A model generated the notes under the pieces. That model was not told the origin of the DNA, did no database searches, and was given only the letters and a program-made list of their open reading frames with translations. Shown here in pieces: positions 1 through 5,474 of a stretch of 5,555 nucleotides of DNA. The position numbers and the translations under genes are program-made. The stretch lies in assembly GCA_002440045.1 (NCBI GenBank), contig DJRI01000159.1:1-5555 (forward strand). Direction: 5' to 3'. Position 1 is the stretch's first letter; the number at the start of each line of letters is the position of its first letter. This DNA is from Ruminococcaceae bacterium UBA6364 (GTDB lineage Bacteria > Bacillota > Clostridia > Oscillospirales > Acutalibacteraceae).

Positions 1-21
1 AGTTCGACCCTCTTATGCTTA
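1..21 (+). repeat. Left copy of a short sequence repeated inverted at the window's right end
   Basis: This stretch, which contains GTTCGAC and CTTATGC separated by three bases, matches the reverse complement of 5475-5495 at 17 of 21 positions. All four differences are transitions. Because the match reaches the window edge, the repeat may extend to the left of what is visible. It may be one copy of a dispersed intergenic repeat; chance similarity is not excluded at this length. Confidence 0.35.
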
Positions 22-36
22 TTTAAGAGAACGCTG

Positions 37-71
37 AAAAGCTGTAAAATCAATGCATTTTCACGGCTTTT
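37..71 (+). terminator. Hairpin, candidate terminator of an upstream gene
   Basis: A left arm AAAAGCTGTAAAAT (37-50) can pair with ATTTTCACGGCTTTT (57-71) around a CAATGC loop, with one bulged base and one G-U pair. The right arm ends in TTTT but has no long U-tract after it, so this is a modest intrinsic terminator and could act for either strand because of the A-rich and T-rich flanks. A TGA at 35-37 in one + frame abuts the hairpin, as stop codons do at the two other terminators in this window. It could therefore close an upstream + strand gene whose last residues would read VRPSYAYLRER, but the frame is too short to call a gene. Confidence 0.45.
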
Positions 72-102
72 AGGGGCATTATAAAAATATTAAAAGTTTA
101 TT

Positions 103-139
103 CACCTATCTACCTATTGACAAAGTAGGTAAATAGGTG
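103..139. promoter_or_regulatory. 37-bp inverted-repeat operator with four ACCTA units, probable Rrf2/IscR-like site
   Basis: Arms at 103-116 and 126-139 pair at 13 of 14 positions around a 9-base centre (117-125). Each arm contains the pentamer ACCTA, or its complement TAGGT, twice with an 8-bp period: ACCTA starts at 104 and 112, and TAGGT starts at 126 and 134. The -35 box lies in the centre and the -10 box starts at the next base after the right arm, so a protein bound here would block RNA polymerase. The most likely ligand is the Rrf2-family regulator encoded at 1833-2228 in the same operon, giving negative autoregulation. The repeat is seen directly; the identity of the binding protein is inferred. 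Confidence 0.75.
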
Positions 140-145
140 TATATT
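117..145 (+). promoter_or_regulatory. Sigma-A type promoter of the nifS-nifU-rrf2 operon
   Basis: TTGACA (117-122) is a perfect -35 box. After exactly 17 bp comes TATATT (140-145), one mismatch from the -10 consensus. Transcription would start near 152-153, giving a leader of about 47 nt before the nifS ATG. The -35 box sits in the centre of the inverted repeat at 103-139, so promoter strength and repression are probably balanced through that site. Confidence 0.85.
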
Positions 146-199
146 TTATTATGTTATATGGCTTTTTATGCCTAAAGAAACCGTTTCGGAGGAAATTTT

Positions 200-1390
200 A
201 TGTTTATATACGCCGACAATGCGGCGACAACCAAAACAAGCCGCACAGCAATAAACGCCATGCTGCCGTATTTTGACGAAATTTACGGCAACCCCTCAAG
301 CCTTCACAGCGCGGGCCAGAAAGCCGCCGAAGCGCTTTATTTTTTCAGAGAAGAAGCGGCAGCGCTTCTTAACTGTACCCCGCGCGAAATATATTTCACC
401 TCGGGCGGCAGCGAAGCCGACAATCAGGCGATAATTTCAGCCGCACGTCTTGGCGAAAAAAAGGGCAAAAAGCACATAATTTCAACAGCGTTTGAACATC
501 ACGCGGTGCTTCACACGCTTGAAAAGCTTAAAAAAGAGAGCTTTGACGTTGAGCTTCTTGACGTTCACGAATACGGCAACATTTCGCCAGAGCAAGTCAA
601 AAACGCCATTCGCGAAGACACCTGCCTTGTGACGGTGATGTTTGCAAACAACGAAATCGGCTCGGTATTGCCGATAAAAGAAATAGGTGCCGTTTGCCGC
701 GAAAAGGGCGTAATTTTTCACACGGACGCCGTTCAGGCGGCGGGGCATCTTCACATTGACGTAAAAGAGCAAAACATAGATATGCTCTCGCTTTCGGCTC
801 ACAAATTTCACGGCCCTAAGGGCGTTGGTATTTTGTATGCCAAAAAAGGCATCGCCCTTACAAATATTATCGAGGGCGGCGCTCAGGAGCGCGGCAAGCG
901 CGCGGGCACCGAAAATCTTGCGGGCATCGCCGGTATGACGGCGGCTTTAAAAGAAGCGGCGGAGCACCTTGACGAAAACGCACTTAAAGTCAGCGCTTTA
1001 AGAGACAGACTTATTGACGGGCTTTCAAAAATTCCGCACTCGGCGTTAAACGGCACAAAAGAAAACCGCCTTCCCGGAAACGTCAACTTCTGCTTTGAGG
1101 GCATTGAGGGCGAAGGACTTTTGCTTCTTCTTGACGAAAAAGGAATTTGCGCGTCCTCGGGCTCTGCGTGCACCTCGGGCTCACTTGACCCGAGCCACGT
1201 GCTTCTTGCAATCGGCAGACCGCACGAAATCGCTCACGGCTCTTTAAGGCTTTCGCTTTGCGAAACGAACACCGAAGAAGAGGTCGATTACATCATAGAA
1301 TCGGTTAAATCGGTTGTTGAAAGGCTTCGCGCAATGTCGCCGCTGTGGCGCGACAAGGAAGAGGGCAAAAAGCCGTTTTTACTCAAATAA
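200..1390 (+). CDS. nifS: Cysteine desulfurase, NifS/IscS class (group I)
   Basis: This cytoplasmic, PLP-dependent enzyme takes sulfur from L-cysteine, giving alanine and an enzyme-bound persulfide that feeds Fe-S cluster assembly and other thiolation pathways. The 396-residue length is normal for the family. Visible landmarks are the N-terminal YADNAATT segment (4-11), the GNPSSLHS segment (30-37), His100 in the EHHAV motif over the cofactor ring, Asp177 in HTDAVQA, the PLP Schiff-base lysine Lys202 in SAHKFHGPKG, the persulfide-forming Cys324 in SSGSACTSG, and Arg350 in GSLRLSL, expected to hold the substrate carboxylate. The SPLW-type tail (380-383) is common in clostridial NifS proteins. 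The start is supported by GGAGGA at 188-193, six bases before the ATG. It is first in the operon, behind an Rrf2-like operator, and is followed by its scaffold partner nifU. No key residue is missing. The nifS name is a family convention and does not imply nitrogen fixation, since no nitrogenase gene is present here. Confidence 0.97.
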   Translation: MFIYADNAATTKTSRTAINAMLPYFDEIYGNPSSLHSAGQKAAEALYFFREEAAALLNCTPREIYFTSGGSEADNQAIISAARLGEKKGKKHIISTAFEHHAVLHTLEKLKKESFDVELLDVHEYGNISPEQVKNAIREDTCLVTVMFANNEIGSVLPIKEIGAVCREKGVIFHTDAVQAAGHLHIDVKEQNIDMLSLSAHKFHGPKGVGILYAKKGIALTNIIEGGAQERGKRAGTENLAGIAGMTAALKEAAEHLDENALKVSALRDRLIDGLSKIPHSALNGTKENRLPGNVNFCFEGIEGEGLLLLLDEKGICASSGSACTSGSLDPSHVLLAIGRPHEIAHGSLRLSLCETNTEEEVDYIIESVKSVVERLRAMSPLWRDKEEGKKPFLLK

Positions 1391-1413
1391 TCTCTCAAAT
1401 ATATAAAGAAAAG

Positions 1414-1437
1414 AAAGGACAGCCCGCAAAAGCGGGT
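1414..1437 (+). promoter_or_regulatory. Displaced Shine-Dalgarno followed by a hairpin before nifU
   Basis: The only good ribosome-binding sequence before nifU is AAAGGA at 1414-1419, about 30 nt upstream of the ATG at 1450, much farther than the usual 5-10 nt. Between them lies a perfect stem CCCGC (1423-1427) / GCGGG (1432-1436) with an AAAA loop, extendable by a G-U pair at 1422/1437. Folding of the hairpin would bring the Shine-Dalgarno to roughly 14 nt from the start. There is no U-tract after the stem, so it is not a standard terminator. It could tune nifU translation, stabilise a processed mRNA end, or have no role. The stem and spacing are seen; function is inferred. Confidence 0.5.
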
Positions 1438-1449
1438 ACGGCAAAAATT

Positions 1450-1836
1450 ATGGCACTTTACAGCGAAAAGGTTATGGACCACTTTACTCATCCGCGCAAC
1501 GTCGGAGTTATTGAAAATGCCGACGGCGTAGGCGAAGTCGGCAACGCAAAATGCGGGGATATTATGAAAATCTATCTCAAGGTTGACAACAATATTATAA
1601 GCGACGTTAAATTTGAAACCTTCGGCTGCGGCTCGGCTATCGCGTCAAGCTCCATGGCTACTGAAATGATAAGGGGAAAATCCGTTGACGACGCTCTGGC
1701 GCTTTCAAACAAGGCTGTTGCCGAGGCTCTTGACGGCCTGCCGGCGCACAAAATGCACTGCTCGGTGCTTGCAGAAGAAGCAATTAAAAAAGCAGTTGAA
1801 GATTATCGCGAAAGAACACAAGGTGAAAAGAAATGA
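1450..1836 (+). CDS. nifU: Fe-S cluster assembly scaffold, NifU/IscU N-terminal domain type
   Basis: This small cytoplasmic scaffold accepts sulfur from the cysteine desulfurase and iron, assembles an Fe-S cluster and passes it to apoproteins. The 128-residue product is a single NifU N-domain, without the ferredoxin-like middle domain or the Nfu C-domain of nitrogen-fixing NifU, matching the short clostridial form. The cluster ligand set is complete: Cys35 and Asp37 in AKCGD, Cys60 in FGCGSA, and His103-Cys104 in KMHCSVL. The start at 1450 is chosen because the protein then begins MALYSEKVMDHFTHPRNVG, the family's normal N-terminus. A longer in-frame start at 1345 would add 35 unrelated residues overlapping nifS in another frame. 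Ribosome-site spacing is unusual (see 1414-1437). It lies 59 bp after nifS, and its TGA overlaps the regulator's ATG by four bases, implying translational coupling. Confidence 0.95.
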   Translation: MALYSEKVMDHFTHPRNVGVIENADGVGEVGNAKCGDIMKIYLKVDNNIISDVKFETFGCGSAIASSSMATEMIRGKSVDDALALSNKAVAEALDGLPAHKMHCSVLAEEAIKKAVEDYRERTQGEKK

Positions 1837-2228
1837 TTTCGACAAAAGGGCGCTATGCTTTAAGGGTTATGCTTGACCTTTCGGAGCACTGCGGCAAAGG
1901 CTTTATTCCGATGAAAGACGTTGCCGAAAGGCAGTGTATCTCTTTAAAATATCTTGAGCAAATTATGCCCGCCCTTAAAAAAGCCGGGTTTGTCGAGGGC
2001 GTTCACGGCAAAGGCGGCGGCTACAGGCTTTGCCGCAAGCCGCAGGAATACAGCGTGGGCGAAATTCTGCACGCGACCGAGGGTGATTTGGCGCCCGTTG
2101 CGTGTCTGTCGTGCGATTCTGCACCCTGCCCGCGGCGCGAAAGCTGCAAAACAATCTCTATGTGGAACAAATATTACGAGCTGACAAACGAATATTTTGA
2201 AAGCATAAAGCTTTCGGACTTGTTATAA
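1833..2228 (+). CDS. iscR: Rrf2-family transcriptional regulator, IscR-like, probable Fe-S sensor
   Basis: This 131-residue cytoplasmic DNA-binding protein begins MISTKGRYALRVMLDL, the Rrf2 signature start. A winged helix-turn-helix spans about residues 10-68, with the recognition region around ISLKYLEQIMPALKKAGFV (36-54) and the wing in GKGGGYRL (59-66). The sensor segment carries Cys91, Cys94, Cys99 and Cys105. The C-x4-C-x5-C part resembles the C-x5-C-x5-C cluster ligands of E. coli IscR, so a [2Fe-2S] cluster is likely. The fourth ligand His107 of E. coli IscR has no His counterpart here (CKTI rather than CLTH), so Cys91 may serve instead. The cysteines argue against CymR, which lacks them; NsrR or another Rrf2 sensor is possible but the nifS-nifU context favours an IscR-like role. 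AGGTGA at 1821-1826 serves as ribosome site, and the start overlaps the nifU stop (ATGA). It probably represses its own operon through 103-139. Confidence 0.9.
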   Translation: MISTKGRYALRVMLDLSEHCGKGFIPMKDVAERQCISLKYLEQIMPALKKAGFVEGVHGKGGGYRLCRKPQEYSVGEILHATEGDLAPVACLSCDSAPCPRRESCKTISMWNKYYELTNEYFESIKLSDLL

Positions 2229-2275
2229 AAATCCGCCGCGCCGCAATAAATTTTTGTCGGTACGGCGATTTTTTT
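2227..2275 (+). terminator. Intrinsic terminator of the nifS-nifU-rrf2 operon
   Basis: The stem starts at the regulator's stop codon. AAAAATC (2227-2233) pairs with GATTTTT (2267-2273), GCCG (2235-2238) with CGGC (2263-2266), and CCG (2241-2243) with CGG (2258-2260), with one bulged C and a small internal loop. A run of seven T follows the G/C part (2269-2275). This is the best terminator in the window and separates the Fe-S operon from the next promoter. Confidence 0.85.
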
Positions 2276-2280
2276 ATAAA

Positions 2281-2317
2281 AGCACAAACTGCGTTGATTT
2301 AAATTTCTGTCTGTGCT
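2281..2317. promoter_or_regulatory. Inverted repeat over the amidohydrolase promoter, candidate operator
   Basis: AGCACAAAC (2281-2289) is matched by GTCTGTGCT (2309-2317), complementary at eight of nine positions, around a 19-bp centre that contains the -35 box and an ATTTAAAT palindrome. The right arm ends on the first base of the -10 box. The position suits a repressor or a dimeric regulator site. The sequence is unlike the ACCTA operator at 103-139, so a different regulator is expected, and none is encoded next to it in this window. Confidence 0.4.
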
Positions 2318-2322
2318 ATACT
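2294..2322 (+). promoter_or_regulatory. Promoter of the amidohydrolase-GH35 unit
   Basis: TTGATT (2294-2299) and TATACT (2317-2322) are separated by exactly 17 bp, and a TG one base before the -10 box (2314-2315) gives an extended -10. Transcription would start near 2329, about 27 nt before the ATG at 2356. The position directly after the terminator at 2227-2275 supports an independent transcription unit. Confidence 0.75.
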
Positions 2323-2355
2323 CTTTAAAAAGCCGAAACAAAAGGAGAACAGCTT

Positions 2356-3639
2356 ATGAAATACGCTTTGATTAACGGAAAGCTCCTTGACGGCACCGAG
2401 AATATGCAGGTGCGCGAGGGCGTTTCGATACTTGTTGAAAACGGACTTATTAAAGACATCGCCGAAAAAGGCGCCGACCTTTCGGGCTATGAAAAAATCG
2501 ACCTTAAGGGCAAATATATTATGCCGGGGTTAATTAACATGCACGTTCACCTTGCCGGCAACGGAAAACCCCAGAAAAAACAGCGCGACAACGAAAAGCT
2601 CGTAAACAAAATAATGAGCACCTCTTTAACGCGCGCCGTTGCCTATAACCTTGTTTCTTCGTTTGCAAAAACCGAGCTTTTAAGCGGCGTTACCACAATA
2701 AGAACCGTCGGCGGTCTCGGCGATTTTGACACAAGACTTCGCGACGACATAAACAGCGGTAAAAAGCAGGGTCCGCGTATTCTTGCCGCAAACACGGGCA
2801 TTTCCGTTCCGGGCGGCCATATGGCAGGCTCTGTTGCAGTTGCCGCAAAAAATATTGACGAAGCGCTTGCTCAGCTTGAAAAATCAAGAAAAGAAAACGT
2901 TGACCTTATAAAGCTTATGATAACTGGCGGCGTTATGGACGCAAAAGAAAAGGGCGTGCCCGGTGAGCTTAAAATGTCGCCCGAAATGGTAAAAGCCGTT
3001 TGCGACAAAGCGCATGAATACGGCTATACGGTAGCCGCTCACGTTGAATCGCCCGAGGGCGTGCGCGTGGCGCTCGAAAACGGCGTTGACTCGATAGAGC
3101 ACGGCGCAAAGCCCGACGAACATATAATAAATCTCTTTAAAGAGCGCGGCGCATTTTTGTGCACAACGCTCTCTCCCGCACTGCCGTATGCGCTTTTTGA
3201 CCGCTCGCTTACAAACGCCACCGAGATTGAGCAATATAACGGCAACGTTGTTTTCAAGGGTATTATAGAGTGCTCAAAGGCGGCAATCGAAAACAATATT
3301 CCCGTTGTTCTCGGCAACGACGTCGGCTGCCCGTGGATAACGCAGTATGACTTCTACAGAGAGCTTTATTACTTCACAAAATACGTCGGCGTTTCAAACA
3401 AATTCGCGCTTTACACAGCCACTTTAAACAGCGCGCGCATGGCGGGAATAGACAATGTTACCGGCAGTATTGAAAAAGGCAAAAGTGCAGATATGATAGT
3501 CACCGAAAAGAACCCGCTTGACGATATTCGCGCGCTTCGCAACATCGACACGGTATTTTTCTGCGGCAACATTATAAACAATCCGAAAGTAAAGGTTAAA
3601 AAGAAAGTCTCAAAAGAGCTTGATAAATTTTTGTATTAA
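2356..3639 (+). CDS. Metal-dependent amidohydrolase, imidazolonepropionase/Xaa-Pro dipeptidase-like (COG1228 type)
   Basis: This predicted cytoplasmic hydrolase of the amidohydrolase superfamily has no signal peptide. It is 427 residues long: a small N-terminal beta-sandwich part (about 1-55), the TIM-barrel (about 56-370) and a C-terminal return to the sandwich with GSIEKGKSADMIV (370-382). The binuclear metal set appears complete: His63 and His65 in PGLINMHVH, Lys186 in LIKLMITGG (the expected carboxylated bridging lysine), His229 in AAHVES, His249 in IEHG and Asp322 in LGND. His155 in PGGHMAG is a further conserved-looking residue. Family members cleave varied amide bonds, including dipeptides with C-terminal proline or arginine, so the substrate cannot be named from sequence alone. 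It does not resemble NagA, which lacks the bridging lysine. AGGAG at 2343-2347 lies eight bases before the start. It is first in a two-gene unit with the GH35 enzyme, which starts 15 bp after its stop. Confidence 0.9.
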   Translation: MKYALINGKLLDGTENMQVREGVSILVENGLIKDIAEKGADLSGYEKIDLKGKYIMPGLINMHVHLAGNGKPQKKQRDNEKLVNKIMSTSLTRAVAYNLVSSFAKTELLSGVTTIRTVGGLGDFDTRLRDDINSGKKQGPRILAANTGISVPGGHMAGSVAVAAKNIDEALAQLEKSRKENVDLIKLMITGGVMDAKEKGVPGELKMSPEMVKAVCDKAHEYGYTVAAHVESPEGVRVALENGVDSIEHGAKPDEHIINLFKERGAFLCTTLSPALPYALFDRSLTNATEIEQYNGNVVFKGIIECSKAAIENNIPVVLGNDVGCPWITQYDFYRELYYFTKYVGVSNKFALYTATLNSARMAGIDNVTGSIEKGKSADMIVTEKNPLDDIRALRNIDTVFFCGNIINNPKVKVKKKVSKELDKFLY

Positions 3640-3654
3640 ACAACGGAGGTCACT

Positions 3655-5409
3655 ATGCTTGAAATAAAAAACGGCGCTTTTTTCCTTGACGGCAAAAAGA
3701 CAAACATCTATTCCGGCGCAATACACTACTTTCGCGTTCCGCAGGAATATTGGGAGGACAGGCTTTTAAAGCTTCGCGCCGCGGGGCTTAACACTGTTGA
3801 AACATATGTTCCGTGGAATCTTCACGAGCCGCACGAGGGCGAATACTGCTTTGAGGGTATGCTCGATATTGAAAAATTTTTAGAGACCGCCCAAAAGCTC
3901 GGGCTTTATGCCATTGTGCGCCCCGGCCCCTACATTTGCGCCGAATGGGATTTCGGCGGCTTCCCCGCGTGGCTTTTAAAGGACGAAAATTTAAGGCTTC
4001 GCTGCTTTGACAAAAAATATCTTTCGTTTGTTGAGCGCTATTTTAAAGAGCTTTTCAAAAAACTTGTTCCCCACCTTTCAACAAACGGCGGCAACGTTAT
4101 TGCGCTTCAGGTTGAAAACGAATACGGCAGCTTCGGCCGCGACAAAAAATATCTCTATTATTTAAGAGACCTTATGAAGTCGCTCGGCGCAGACGTTCAG
4201 CTTTTCACGTCGGACGGCGAAACGCGCTCGTTCTTTTCCGGCGGCGGCATTCCCGAGGAATTTATGGTTGCAAACTTCGGCAACTATAACGACGAACGCT
4301 TTGACGACCTTAAAATTCTTCAGCCCGACAAGCCGCTTATGTGCGGCGAGCATTGGTGCGGCTGGTTTGACCAGTGGGGCAAGCCCCATCACAGGGACGA
4401 CCCCAAAACTCTCGGCAAATCGCTTGACGGATTTTTTAAAGAAAACGCAAGCTTCAACCTTTATATGTTCCACGGCGGCACAAACTTCGGCTTTACGGCG
4501 GGCGCAAACTACTATGACAAATACACGCCCACAATAACAAGCTATGACTACGGCGCACCGCTTTCGGAAAACGGCGCTTATACCGAAAAGTATTTTATTT
4601 TAAGAGAAAAAATGGCCGGGCACTTAAAAACAGAGCTTCCCGCCCTTCCCGAGGACGCAAAAACGCAGTCGCTTCCAAAGCTTCGCTTCAAAGAATTTGC
4701 GCCGCTTTTTAAAAATCTTAAAGCGGTATCCGTTCACAAGCGCTCTCACCTGCCGCAATATATGGAAAATTATTCGCAGAACAGCGGACTTATTCTTTAC
4801 AGTACGGAAATTGACGGCAGTTATCGCGACACCACTTTAAAGGCGTTCGGCGTTCACGACATAGCTTACGTCTACATAAACGGCAAGCTTGTTCACAGAT
4901 ATGACCGCAGAAAGCTTTCGGGCAAAGCGCTTTACAGCGAGGGCTTTGAAATTCCGATTAAAGCCTTTGACGGCAAAATTAAGGTCGATATTCTTGTTGA
5001 GGCACTCGGCAGAGTCAATTTTGACCGCCGCATTTATGACAGAAAAGGTCTTAAAGACATTTTTATAGCAAATCAGCTTATAACGGACTTTGACGTTTAC
5101 TGTATGGAGTTTAACGACTCCCCCAAGCCCAAATACGAAAGCGCCGAGGGCGAGTTCCCCTGCTTTATGAGGGCGACTTTTAAAGCCGAAGAAAAGACCG
5201 ACTGCTTTATAGATATGTCAAACTTTAAAAACTGCATTGTTTTCGTTAACGGCTTCAATCTCGGCAGAATTTTAAAAGAAGGTCCGCAAAGAACGCTTTA
5301 TCTTCCCGGAACGCTTTTAAAGGACGAAAACGAAATAACCGTGCTTGAGCTTGACGGCGCAAGAAAGCCCGAAATAAGCTTTCCCGACCACGCGATATAT
5401 AAAAAATAA
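3655..5409 (+). CDS. Beta-galactosidase, glycoside hydrolase family 35, intracellular type
   Basis: This retaining exo-glycosidase removes terminal beta-linked galactose. It is 584 residues long, close to compact Firmicutes GH35 enzymes such as pneumococcal BgaC (about 595), which prefers Gal-beta-1,3-GlcNAc. Similar specificity here is an inference from size and architecture. The catalytic TIM-barrel covers about residues 5-325 and begins SGAIHYFRVPQEYWEDRLLKL-like. Family motifs include NTVETYVPWNLHEP (46-59), VRPGPYICAEWDFGG (88-102), the acid/base Glu156 in QVENEYGS, the nucleophile Glu232 in CGEHWCGWFDQWG, and MFHGGTNFGF (271-280). Beta-sandwich domains follow, at about 375-480 and 500-580, the last with VNGFNLGR (531-538), typical of jelly-roll ends in this family. 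There is no signal peptide or anchor, so it would act on imported oligosaccharides. GGAGGT at 3645-3650 is close to the ATG (four bases). It shares a transcript with the amidohydrolase; no sugar transporter is in the window. Confidence 0.95.
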   Translation: MLEIKNGAFFLDGKKTNIYSGAIHYFRVPQEYWEDRLLKLRAAGLNTVETYVPWNLHEPHEGEYCFEGMLDIEKFLETAQKLGLYAIVRPGPYICAEWDFGGFPAWLLKDENLRLRCFDKKYLSFVERYFKELFKKLVPHLSTNGGNVIALQVENEYGSFGRDKKYLYYLRDLMKSLGADVQLFTSDGETRSFFSGGGIPEEFMVANFGNYNDERFDDLKILQPDKPLMCGEHWCGWFDQWGKPHHRDDPKTLGKSLDGFFKENASFNLYMFHGGTNFGFTAGANYYDKYTPTITSYDYGAPLSENGAYTEKYFILREKMAGHLKTELPALPEDAKTQSLPKLRFKEFAPLFKNLKAVSVHKRSHLPQYMENYSQNSGLILYSTEIDGSYRDTTLKAFGVHDIAYVYINGKLVHRYDRRKLSGKALYSEGFEIPIKAFDGKIKVDILVEALGRVNFDRRIYDRKGLKDIFIANQLITDFDVYCMEFNDSPKPKYESAEGEFPCFMRATFKAEEKTDCFIDMSNFKNCIVFVNGFNLGRILKEGPQRTLYLPGTLLKDENEITVLELDGARKPEISFPDHAIYKK

Positions 5410-5445
5410 ACGCCTTTGCATTTTTCTTTGATATATCGGCGTTTT
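5408..5445 (+). terminator. Candidate terminator after the GH35 gene
   Basis: AAACGCC (5408-5414), beginning at the stop codon, is perfectly complementary to GGCGTTT (5438-5444), followed by one further T and then AAG. The loop of 23 bases is large and the U-tract short, so the hairpin is weaker than the one at 2227-2275. Position right at the gene end supports it. Confidence 0.5.
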
Positions 5446-5474
5446 AAGAATACACTATAACGGGAGCTGAAAAT

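Noticed and set aside
160..189. Small hairpins in the nifS leader (GGC/GCC and CCG-TTT-CGG) as a riboswitch or attenuator
   Set aside because: The stems are only three base pairs and the leader is about 47 nt, too short for a known riboswitch class.
482..811. Open frame on the minus strand inside nifS
   Set aside because: It lies antisense to strongly conserved nifS motifs, has no ribosome site and no recognisable domain, and is explained by codon bias of the sense gene.
1422..1437. Hairpin between nifS and nifU as a terminator
   Set aside because: The stem is only 5-6 bp and is followed by TACGGC rather than a U-tract. Termination here would also separate nifS from its partner.
1345..1449. 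Longer in-frame start for nifU at 1345
   Set aside because: It would add 35 residues unlike any NifU N-terminus and overlap the conserved C-terminus of nifS in another frame. The family start MALYSEKV fits 1450.
2884..3317. Two overlapping minus-strand open frames within the amidohydrolase gene
   Set aside because: Both are antisense to the metal-ligand region of a well-supported gene and encode no recognisable protein.
2356..3639. N-acetylglucosamine-6-phosphate deacetylase (NagA) as identity of the amidohydrolase, suggested by the sugar-related neighbour
   Set aside because: The lysine in LIKLMITGG and the overall motif order match binuclear COG1228-type enzymes, whereas NagA uses a glutamate-type metal site.
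4162..4537. Open frames on both strands within the GH35 gene
   Set aside because: They overlap the catalytic domain around the nucleophile, and their translations are low-complexity shadows without motifs.
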